NCBI GenBank assembly: GCA_050743265.1
Contig: JBOGEN010000224.1
Span: 1-15,554 of the forward strand
Direction: 5' to 3'
DNA: 15,554 nt
Source of the DNA: JBOGEN01 sp050743265
GTDB lineage: Bacteria; Actinomycetota; Actinomycetes; JBOGEN01
This document shows positions 5,558 to 14,103 of this stretch, one piece after another. The translations under genes were made by a program, and so were the position numbers. How positions within the stretch are numbered: the first letter of the stretch is position 1; each line of letters begins with the position of its first letter. The notes beneath the pieces are model-generated. The model had not been told where the DNA came from. It saw only the letters and a list, made by a program, of their open reading frames with translations, and made no database searches.

Positions 5558-8500
5558 ATGCCTGTTCATGCTGTCCCCCCACCGCAGGGCCTGTACGACC
5601 CACGCAACGAGCACGACTCCTGCGGCGTGGCATTCCTGGCAGACCTGTCGGGCAGACGGGGCCACGAGGTGGTCCGCTCCGCCCTCGCCGCCCTCGGCAA
5701 CCTCGAGCACCGCGGCGCGACCGGCAGCGAGGCGGACACCGGCGACGGTGCCGGCATCCTCCTCCAGGTGCCCGACGCGTTCCTGCGTGAGGTGTCGGGT
5801 GTCGACCTGCCTGCGGCCGGCGCGTACGTCGTCGGCGCCACGTTCCTGCCGACCGACGACGACGCCCGTGCCGAGGTCGAGGCGAGGCTGACACGTCTCG
5901 CGTGCGAGGAGAACCTGCGGGTGCTCGGCTGGCGTGACGTCCCGGTGCTGCCGAGCACGATCGGACGTGCCGCGCGCGAGACGATGCCGGTGGTGCGGCA
6001 GATGTTCGCCGACGCGCCGGACGGTGCCGACGGCATGGACCTCGAGCGCCGTGCGTTCTGCCTGCGCAGGCGTGCCGAGCGGGACGCGGACGTGTACTTC
6101 TGCAGCCTGTCCGGCCGCACCCTCGTCTACAAGGGCATGCTCACCACGGGACAGCTGGGCGAGTTCTACCCCGACCTGTCCGACCCGCGGCTGGCGAGCA
6201 AGCTCGCCCTCGTCCACTCGCGGTTCTCCACGAACACGTTCCCGTCGTGGCCGCTCGCGCACCCCTACCGGGTCATCGCGCACAACGGCGAGATCAACAC
6301 GGTGCGCGGCAACCGCAACTGGATGCGTGCCCGGGAGTCGTTGCTCGCGACCGACCTCATCCCCGGCGACCTGGCCCGCCTGTACCCCGTGCTCACGCCG
6401 GGGGCGAGCGACTCCGCCTCCTTCGACGAGGTGCTCGAGCTGCTGCACCTGGGCGGGCGCTCGCTGCCGCACGCGATGCTCATGATGATCCCGGAGGCGT
6501 GGGAGAACGCCCCCGACATGGACCCGAAGCGCCGCGCCTTCTACGAGTTCCACGCCACGCTCATGGAGGCATGGGACGGCCCCGCGTGCGTGACGTTCAC
6601 CGACGGGACGCTGATCGGCGCCGTGCTCGACCGCAACGGGCTGCGCCCCGGGCGGTACTGGGTCACCGACGACGGGCTCGTCGTGCTCGCGTCCGAAGTG
6701 GGCGTGCTCGACATCGAGCCTGACCGGGTCGTCCGCAAGGGGCGCCTGCAGCCCGGCCGCATGTTCCTCGTCGACACGGAGCAGGGGCGCATCGTCGAGG
6801 ACCACGAGGTGAAGTCGTCCCTCGCCGAGGAGCAGCCGTACGCGGACTGGGTGCTGGCCGGCCTCATCCGCCTCGAGGACCTGCCGCCCCGCGAGCACCG
6901 TCCTCCGGTGCATGAGTCGGTGCTCCGCCTGCAGCGCACGTTCGGCTACACCGAGGAGGAGCTGCGCATCCTCCTCGCGCCGATGGCGCGCACCGGAGCG
7001 GAGCCGACCGGGTCGATGGGCACGGACACGCCCGTCGCCGTCCTGAGCGAGCGGCCACGGCTGCTGTTCGACTACTTCTGCCAGCTCTTCGCCCAGGTGA
7101 CCAACCCGCCGCTGGACGCGATCAGGGAGGAGCTTGTCACCTCGCTGGCGGGCACCATCGGGCCGGAGCAGAACCTGCTCGACCCGGCGCCTGCGTCCTG
7201 CCGCCAGGTCGTGCTGCCGTTCCCCGTCATCGACAACGACGAGTTCGCCAAGGTCGTGCACATCAACGAGGACGGCGACATGCCCGGGTTCGCCGCCCAC
7301 ACGGTGCGCGGCAGGTACCGGGTCGCCGGCGACGGTGAGGCGCTCCGCGCCCGGCTCGAGGAGATCAACGCCGAGGTCTCGCAGGCGATCGCCGACGGGG
7401 CACGGGTCATCGTGCTCTCCGACCGCGACACCGACGCCGAGCACGCCGCGATCCCCTCGCTGCTGCTCACCGCGGCGGTGCACCACCACCTCGTCCGGGA
7501 GAAGACCCGGACGCGGGTGGGCCTCGTGGTCGAGGCCGCCGACGTACGCGAGGTGCACCACGTCGCGCTGCTCGTCGGGTACGGCGCCGCAGCCGTCAAC
7601 CCGTACCTCGCGATGGAGACGGTCGAGGACCTCGCCGCCGGCGGCGTCATCGACGCCGAGCCCGCCGAGGCCGTGCGCAACCTCGTGAAGGCGCTCGGCA
7701 GGGGCGTGCTCAAGGTGATGAGCAAGATGGGCGTGTCCACGGTGGCCTCGTACACGGGGGCCCAGCTCTACGAGGCCGTCGGGCTCGCCCCCGACGTCGT
7801 CGACCGCTACTTCACCGACACCGCGTCCCGGCTCGGCGGCGTCGGGCTCGACGTGCTCGCCGAGGAGGTCGCGACCCGGCACCGGGCCGCCTTTCCCGAG
7901 TCAGGGCGCGGACCCGACCACCGCCGTCTCGAGATCGGCGGCGAGTACACGTGGCGGCGCGAGGGTGAGGTCCACCTCTTCGACCCGGAGAACGTGTTCC
8001 GGCTCCAGCACGCCACCCGGTCGCGCCGCTACGACGTCTACCGCCAGTACACCGGGCGGGTGAACGCCCAGTCCGAGCGCCTGCACACGCTGCGCGGGCT
8101 GCTGCGGCTGCGCGAGGGCGTCCGGCCTGCGGTGCCGCTGGACGAGGTCGAGCCGGTGAGCGCGATCGTCCGCCGCTTCAACACCGGTGCGATGTCGTAC
8201 GGCTCGATCTCCGCGGAGGCGCACGAGACGCTCGCGATCGCGATGAACCGTCTCGGTGGCCGCTCGAACACCGGCGAGGGCGGCGAGGACCCCGACCGTT
8301 TCACGCCCGACGAGAACGGCGACCTGCGACGCTCGGCCATCAAGCAGGTGGCGAGCGGACGCTTCGGCGTGACCAGCGAGTACCTCGTCAACGCGGACGA
8401 GATCCAGATCAAGATGGCCCAGGGAGCGAAGCCCGGCGAGGGCGGCCAGCTGCCCGGCAACAAGGTGTACCCCTGGATCGCGCAGACGCGGTACTCCACG

Positions 8501-10091
8501 CCGGGGGTCGGGCTGATCTCGCCGCCCCCGCACCACGACATCTACTCGATCGAGGACCTTGCCCAGCTCATCCACGACCTGAAGAACGCGAACCCGTCAG
8601 CCCGGGTCTCGGTGAAGCTCGTGAGCGAGGTCGGGGTGGGCACGGTCGCCGCGGGCGTGTCCAAGGCGCACGCGGACGTCATCCTCGTCTCCGGCCACGA
8701 CGGCGGCACGGGCGCCGCCGCACTCACCTCGCTCAAGCACGCCGGGCTGCCCTGGGAGCTCGGTCTCGCCGAGACGCAGCAGACGCTGCTGCTCAACGGG
8801 CTGCGCGACCGAGTCGTCCTGCAGACCGACGGCCAGCTCAAGACCGGGCGCGACGTGGTCGTCGCCGCGCTGCTCGGTGCCGAGGAGTTCGGCTTCTCGA
8901 CGGCCCCGCTCATCGTGTCCGGCTGCATCATGATGCGCGTCTGCCACCTCGACACCTGCCCGGTCGGCATCGCGACGCAGGACCCGCGGCTGCGTGCGAA
9001 GTTCGACGGCAAGCCCGAGTTCGTCACGACGTTCTTCGAGTACGTCGCGGAGGAGGTGCGCGAGCACCTCGCCGCGCTCGGGTTCCGCAGCATGGACGAG
9101 GCCGTCGGCCACGCGGAGATGCTCGACACCGAGATGCTCGACGCCGAGGCGACCGAGCACCGTTGGAAGGCGTCCGGGCTCGACCTCGGCCCGATCCTCG
9201 AGGTGCCCGACCTGCCCGAGAACACCCCCCGGCACCGCGTCACCTCGCAGGACCACGGGCTGGACCGTGCCCTCGACCGGACGCTCGTCCAGCTGTGCGA
9301 GGGCGCCCTGGACAGCGGCGCCCCCGTACGCCTCGACCTGCCGGTGCGCAACGTCAACCGCACGGTCGGCACCATGCTCGGCTCCGAGGTGACCCGGCGC
9401 CGCGGCGGTGCCGGCCTGCCCGACGGCACGATCGACGTGACGTTCACCGGCTCCGCCGGGCAGTCGTTCGCCGCGTTCCTGCCGCGCGGCATCACCCTTC
9501 GCCTGGTGGGCGACGCGAACGACTACGTCGCCAAGGGACTGTCCGGCGGGCGTGTGGTCGTCCGGACGCACCCGCAGGCGCCGTTCCGTTCGGAGCGCCA
9601 GGTCATTGCCGGCAACGTGTGCCTGTACGGGGCCACCTCCGGCGAGGCGTACGTCTCCGGTGTCGTGGGGGAGCGGTTCGCCGTCCGCAACTCCGGTGCC
9701 AGCGCGGTCGTCGAGGGCATCGGCGACCACGGCTGCGAGTACATGACCGGCGGCACGGTCGTCGTCCTCGGCCGCACGGGGCGCAACCTCGCCGCCGGCA
9801 TGTCGGGCGGGGTCGCGTACGTCCTCGACCTGGACCGCGCCCGCGTCAACGAGGCGATGGTCGACCTGGACCCGCTCGACGACGAGGACCGCGCGAGCGT
9901 GCACCGTCTCGTGTCCGCGCACGCCGCCGAGACCGGCTCGGCCGTGGCCACCGCCCTGCTCGCCGACTGGGACGCCGCCGTCGACAGGTTCGTCAAGGTC
10001 ATGCCGAAGGACTTCAAGCGTGTCCTCGAGGCCGCGGCGACCGCGGAGCGGCACGGCCACGACGTCGACACGGCGATCATGGAGGCGGCGC

Positions 10092-10099
<8 letters not shown>
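5558..10099 (+). CDS. gltB: Glutamate synthase (NADPH) large subunit
   Basis: GltB transfers the amide nitrogen of glutamine to 2-oxoglutarate, giving two glutamates, in a complex with GltD. The 1513-residue length is normal. The class II glutamine amidotransferase nucleophile is Cys22 in NEHDSCGVAF, so a 21-residue propeptide should be removed. Order of domains: amidotransferase (about 22-430), central domain (about 480-770, with LLFDYFCQLFAQVTNPP), FMN-binding synthase domain (about 820-1200, with GAMSYGS at 877-883), and a C-terminal GXGXG beta-helix (about 1250-1480). The [3Fe-4S] ligands are Cys1123, Cys1129 and Cys1134 in CIMMRVCHLDTC. GGGAGG at 5548-5553 precedes the ATG. The end overlaps gltD by eight bases. 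Confidence 0.98.
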
Positions 10100-11543
<1,444 letters not shown>

Positions 11544-11553
11544 GCCCTGGGTA

Positions 11554-11576
11554 GCCGAGCCCTCGATAGGCTCGGC
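11554..11576 (+). promoter_or_regulatory. Inverted repeat covering the pyk promoter and gltD 3' end
   Basis: GCCGAGCC (11554-11561) and GGCTCGGC (11569-11576) form a perfect 8-base inverted repeat with a 7-base centre. It starts 11 bases after the gltD stop and covers the proposed pyk -10 box. As RNA it can fold into a hairpin that might end gltBD transcripts; as DNA it is placed to be an operator for pyk. The sequence does not decide between the two. Confidence 0.55.
11567..11572 (+). promoter_or_regulatory. -10 box (TAGGCT) for leaderless pyk transcript
   Basis: TAGGCT matches TANNNT and is followed by exactly six bases and then the ATG of pyk. This spacing puts transcription start on the A of the start codon, as in leaderless mRNAs that are common in actinobacteria. 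Consistent with this, no Shine-Dalgarno precedes pyk. The same hexamer occurs at nearly the same distance before the ANTAR regulator gene. No clear -35 box is visible. Confidence 0.6.
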
Positions 11577-11578
11577 CC

Positions 11579-13072
11579 ATGCCGCACCGCCGCGCGAAGA
11601 TCGTCTGCACGCTGGGCCCGGCCACCTCGAGCCCCGACACCATCAGCGCGCTCGTCGAGGCGGGCATGGACGTGGCCAGGTTCAACCTCAGCCACGGAAC
11701 GCACAACGACCACGAGAAGGCGTACGCCAGCGTGCGGCGGGCCGGGGACGCCTCCGGCCACGGTGTCGGCGTCCTCGTCGACCTCCAGGGGCCGAAGATC
11801 CGTCTCGGCCGCTTCGTCGACGGCCCGGTCACCCTCGCCGAGGGCGACACGTTCACCATCACCGTCGAGGACGTGCCAGGAACCCGCGAGCGCGTCTCGA
11901 CCACGTACGACGGCCTGGCCGGCGACGTCGGACCGGGGGACCGGGTGCTCGTCGACGACGGCCGTGTCGCGCTCGAGGTGCTGAGATCCGACGGGACCGA
12001 CGTCGTCACCCGGGTCCTCGAGGGCGGCCCGGTGTCCGACCACAAGGGCCTCAACCTCCCGGGCGTCGCGGTGAGCGTGCCCGCGCTCACGGAGAAGGAC
12101 GTCGAGGACCTGCGCTGGGCACTGCGGCTCCGTGCAGACATGGTGGCGCTGTCCTTCGTGCGCACGCCCGAGGACGCCCACGCCGTACGCCGGGTCATGG
12201 ACGCCGAGGGTGTCCGCGTGCCCGTGATCGCCAAGCTCGAGAAGCCGGAGGCCGTCGACTGTCTCGAGGAGATCGTCGGCGAGTTCGACGGCATCATGGT
12301 CGCCCGCGGCGACCTCGGCGTGGAGCTGCCGCTCGAGCGGGTGCCGGTCGTGCAGAAGCGTGCCATCGAGATGTGCCGCCGCCACGCCAAGCCGGTCATC
12401 GTCGCGACCCAGATGCTGGAGTCGATGATCAGCGCTTCACGGCCGACCCGCGCGGAGGCGTCCGACTGCGCGAACGCCGTGCTCGACGGCTCCGACGCGC
12501 TGATGCTCTCCGGCGAGACGAGCGTGGGTGCGTACCCCGTGCAGACCGTGGAGACGATGAGCCGCATCATCACCAGCGTGGAGCGCGACGCGCTCGACAG
12601 CATCTCCCCGCTCACCACCAAGCCGCGCACACGGGGAGGGGCAATCACCCGGGCGGCCGCGGACGTGGCCGAGACGCTGGGCGCCCGCTATCTCGTCGCG
12701 TTCACCCAGAGCGGGGACTCGGCCCGCCGGCTCGCCCGGCTGCGCTCGGACATCCCTCTGCTCGCCTTCACCGCCGAGCCCGGTGCGCGCAGCCAGCTCG
12801 CCCTCACCTGGGGCGTCGAGACGTTCCTCGTGCCGTTCGTCCGTCACACCGACGACATGGTGCGCCAAGTCGACCGGGCGCTGCTCGAGGTCGGCCGGTG
12901 CAGTGTCGGCGACCTCGTCGTCGTGGTCGCCGGCAGCCCACCGGGCCGGCCCGGGACGACGAACATGATGCGCGTGCACAGGATCGGGGACGAGGTGGCG
13001 GCGGGCCAGCCGTCCGAGTCGCCGACGGCCATGCCGGGGTCAGCCGTGGGCCCGCCACCGCTCGCACCCTGA
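11579..13072 (+). CDS. pyk: Pyruvate kinase
   Basis: This 497-residue enzyme converts phosphoenolpyruvate and ADP to pyruvate and ATP in the last step of glycolysis. The N-terminus RRAKIVCTLGPATSS and MDVARFNLSHGTHNDH are typical, as is LVDLQGPKIRLGRF. The active-site lysine is Lys219 in IAKLEKPEAV, with Glu221 as metal ligand; DGIMVARGDLGVELPLE and ATQMLESMISASRPTRAE follow. The small B domain lies about residues 70-165 and the C-terminal allosteric domain begins near 345. A short Pro-rich tail (PTAMPGSAVGPPPLAP) ends the protein. The ATG at 11579 begins right at the family's conserved N-terminus and fits a leaderless start. Transcription is probably separate from gltBD. Confidence 0.97.
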   Translation: MPHRRAKIVCTLGPATSSPDTISALVEAGMDVARFNLSHGTHNDHEKAYASVRRAGDASGHGVGVLVDLQGPKIRLGRFVDGPVTLAEGDTFTITVEDVPGTRERVSTTYDGLAGDVGPGDRVLVDDGRVALEVLRSDGTDVVTRVLEGGPVSDHKGLNLPGVAVSVPALTEKDVEDLRWALRLRADMVALSFVRTPEDAHAVRRVMDAEGVRVPVIAKLEKPEAVDCLEEIVGEFDGIMVARGDLGVELPLERVPVVQKRAIEMCRRHAKPVIVATQMLESMISASRPTRAEASDCANAVLDGSDALMLSGETSVGAYPVQTVETMSRIITSVERDALDSISPLTTKPRTRGGAITRAAADVAETLGARYLVAFTQSGDSARRLARLRSDIPLLAFTAEPGARSQLALTWGVETFLVPFVRHTDDMVRQVDRALLEVGRCSVGDLVVVVAGSPPGRPGTTNMMRVHRIGDEVAAGQPSESPTAMPGSAVGPPPLAP

Positions 13073-13095
13073 CGTCGGCGTACGCGCCGCCGCCG

Positions 13096-13118
13096 CCACC
13101 GGTAGTCACGGTCGGTGG
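13096..13118. terminator. Possible bidirectional hairpin between pyk and tRNA
   Basis: CCACCG (13096-13101) and CGGTGG (13113-13118) form a 6-pair stem, extendable by a G-T pair, with an 11-base loop at most. It lies 23 bases after the pyk stop and 20 bases past the tRNA 3' end, between two convergent genes. There is no T-tract on either side. Its location makes a shared terminator reasonable, but the structure alone is modest. Confidence 0.35.
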
Positions 13119-13138
13119 GGCGGGTGGTGACGGATGGG

Positions 13139-13213
13139 TGCCCTCGGTGGGATTCGAACCCACAACCTCGGCCTTTTGAGGGCCGCAGCTCTGCCATGTT
13201 GGCCTACGAGGGC
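13139..13213 (-). tRNA. tRNA-Leu(CAA) with unusually short variable loop
   Basis: Read on the minus strand, acceptor arms GCCCTCG and CGAGGGC pair perfectly, followed by discriminator A (13139). The T-arm is GTGGG-TTCGAAT-CCCAC. The anticodon arm is CGGCC-CTCAAAA-GGCCG, giving anticodon CAA (leucine, UUG). The D-loop reads AACATGGCAGA with a 3-pair D-stem (G-U, G-C, C-G), the layout seen in ordinary tRNA-Leu. However the variable region is only AGGTT, five bases as in class I tRNAs, where leucine tRNAs normally have a long extra arm. CCA is not encoded in full (A is followed by CCC). It could be a functional odd tRNA, a special-purpose tRNA or a decaying copy; the intact stems argue against decay. 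Confidence 0.88.
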
Positions 13214-13216
13214 TTG

Positions 13217-13238
13217 GGCGCAGACTAGGCCCAGACTA
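13217..13238 (-). promoter_or_regulatory. Tandem 11-base repeat with two -10 boxes for tRNA-Leu
   Basis: The + strand shows GGCGCAGACTA (13217-13227) directly followed by GGCCCAGACTA (13228-13238), differing at one base. On the minus strand each unit contains TAGTCT, a TANNNT -10 box. These would start transcription about 2 and 12 bases before the tRNA 5' end. The repeat may be a doubled promoter or a pair of binding sites. It lies between the tRNA and the divergent regulator gene, so control of both is possible. Confidence 0.45.
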
Positions 13239-13268
13239 CCGGTCAGGCTCCGTTCCTCCCGTGCTCGT

Positions 13269-13274
13269 TAGGCT
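13269..13274 (+). promoter_or_regulatory. -10 box (TAGGCT) for leaderless regulator transcript
   Basis: TAGGCT is followed by seven bases and then GTG at 13282. This is the same hexamer as before pyk and almost the same spacing. It implies that the transcript begins at or next to the start codon, and it argues against an upstream GTG at 13261 as the true start, because that reading would put the promoter inside the gene. Confidence 0.55.
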
Positions 13275-13281
13275 TCTCCGG

Positions 13282-13881
13282 GTGAGCACGACCGAGCCGC
13301 ACGCCCGTCGCGTCCTCGTCGCCGAGGACGAGGCGCTCATCCGCCTCGACCTGAAGGAGATGCTGGAGGAGGAGGGCTACGTCGTGGTCGGGGAGGCCGG
13401 CGACGGCGAGACCGCCGTCAGGCTGGCCGAGGAGCTGCGTCCCGACCTGGTCATCCTGGACGTGAAGATGCCGCTTCTCGACGGCATCACGGCCGCGGAG
13501 CGGATCGTCGCCGCACGGGTCGCGCCCGTCCTCATCCTCACCGCGTTCTCCCAGCGGGAGCTGGTCGAGCGGGCGCGCGAGGCGGGTGCCATGGCGTACG
13601 TCGTGAAGCCGTTCGGCAAGGGCGACCTCGTCCCTGCCGTCGAGATGGCCGTGAGCCGGTACGCCGAGATCACCGCCCTCGAGCGGGAGGTGAGCGGCCT
13701 GGCCGACCGGCTCGAAGCCCGCAAGGTGGTCGAGCGTGCCAAGGGCGTGCTGCAGGCCAGCCAGGGGCTGACCGAGCCGCAGGCCTTCCGATGGCTGCAG
13801 AAGACGGCGATGGACCGCCGGGTCCCGATGCGGGACGTAGCCGAACAGGTACTCGCCGAGGTGTCCGAGTCCGAGGGATGA
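13282..13881 (+). CDS. pdtaR: ANTAR-domain response regulator (PdtaR type)
   Basis: This 199-residue protein joins an N-terminal receiver domain to a C-terminal ANTAR RNA-binding domain. In the receiver, acidic residues Glu15-Asp16 (VLVAEDE), phospho-acceptor Asp60 (VILDVKMP), Thr87 and Lys109 (VVKPF) are all present, so it should be phosphorylated by a sensor kinase not found in the window. A coiled segment (about 130-145) leads to the ANTAR helices with ARKVVERAKGVLQASQGL and QAFRWLQKTAMDRR. ANTAR proteins bind paired hairpins in mRNA leaders and control transcription termination or translation. The best-known actinobacterial relative is Rv1626/PdtaR of Mycobacterium tuberculosis. The start at GTG 13282 is chosen from the leaderless promoter; GTG 13261 would add seven residues. 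Confidence 0.93.
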   Translation: MSTTEPHARRVLVAEDEALIRLDLKEMLEEEGYVVVGEAGDGETAVRLAEELRPDLVILDVKMPLLDGITAAERIVAARVAPVLILTAFSQRELVERAREAGAMAYVVKPFGKGDLVPAVEMAVSRYAEITALEREVSGLADRLEARKVVERAKGVLQASQGLTEPQAFRWLQKTAMDRRVPMRDVAEQVLAEVSESEG

Positions 13882-13918
13882 GCCCCCTGAACCACGCGGC
13901 CTGACCCACCCGGACGGG

Positions 13919-13940
13919 TCCCGGGTGTGGGGCCCCGGGA
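13919..13940 (+). terminator. Hairpin after the ANTAR regulator gene
   Basis: TCCCGGG (13919-13925) pairs with CCCGGGA (13934-13940) around an 8-base loop, 37 bases after the stop. No T-run follows, as is usual for terminators in GC-rich actinobacteria. It plausibly separates this gene from the downstream transport gene, which has its own promoter. Confidence 0.5.
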
Positions 13941-13957
13941 GCCAGGTCGGGGCGAAG

Positions 13958-13982
13958 GTCACAGTCACGCAACGACCGTGAC
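13958..13982 (+). promoter_or_regulatory. Operator-like repeats; GlnR-box-like site upstream of livK
   Basis: GTCAC (13958-13962), six bases, then GCAAC (13969-13973) fits the known actinobacterial GlnR pattern GTnAC-n6-GnAAC. An overlapping inverted repeat GTCACG (13964-13969), seven bases, CGTGAC (13977-13982) is also present. The region lies about 60-80 bases before the proposed transcription start, a position suited to an activator. A second complete GlnR half-pair is not seen. The match is to a short degenerate motif and needs caution. Confidence 0.35.
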
Positions 13983-13994
13983 ACATAATCCCTC

Positions 13995-14014
13995 GACGTC
14001 CATACACGGATGTC
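13995..14014 (+). promoter_or_regulatory. Inverted repeat over the -35 region of livK
   Basis: GACGTCC (13995-14001), a 6-base centre, and GGATGTC (14008-14014) form an inverted repeat with one mismatch. It occupies the place where the -35 box should be relative to TAGGTT at 14025. No TTGACA-like hexamer is present there. A repressor site or a replaced -35 contact is possible. Confidence 0.35.
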
Positions 14015-14024
14015 CCCGCTCCGC

Positions 14025-14030
14025 TAGGTT
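14025..14030 (+). promoter_or_regulatory. -10 box (TAGGTT) for livK-like gene
   Basis: TAGGTT matches TANNNT and resembles the TAGGCT boxes before pyk and the ANTAR regulator. Transcription would begin near the A at 14037, leaving a leader of about 67 bases before the ATG. Unlike the other two genes, this one has a good ribosome-binding site, consistent with a leadered transcript. Confidence 0.5.
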
Positions 14031-14038
14031 CCGGTCAA

Positions 14039-14074
14039 CCAATTCGAGCAGTTGGCGTGCCCGGGGCGCCGGGC
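14039..14074 (+). promoter_or_regulatory. Paired hairpins in the livK leader
   Basis: The first stem pairs CCAATT (14039-14044) with AGTTGG (14050-14055), including one G-U pair, with loop CGAGC. The second pairs GCCCGG (14059-14064) with CCGGGC (14069-14074), with loop GGCG. A third short option, GCGC-GTG-GCGC (14073-14083), overlaps the second stem by two bases. They fill the predicted leader between the transcription start and the AAGGAG ribosome-binding site (14088-14093). Confidence 0.4.
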
Positions 14075-14103
14075 GCGTGGCGCTCAGAAGGAGACGGGTG
14101 TAC

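Noticed and set aside
5264..7882. Very long open frame on the minus strand opposite lgt and gltB (872 codons).
   Set aside because: It is antisense to well-identified genes; long antisense frames are expected in GC-rich coding DNA, and the translation is a low-complexity Arg/His/Val-rich string without domains.
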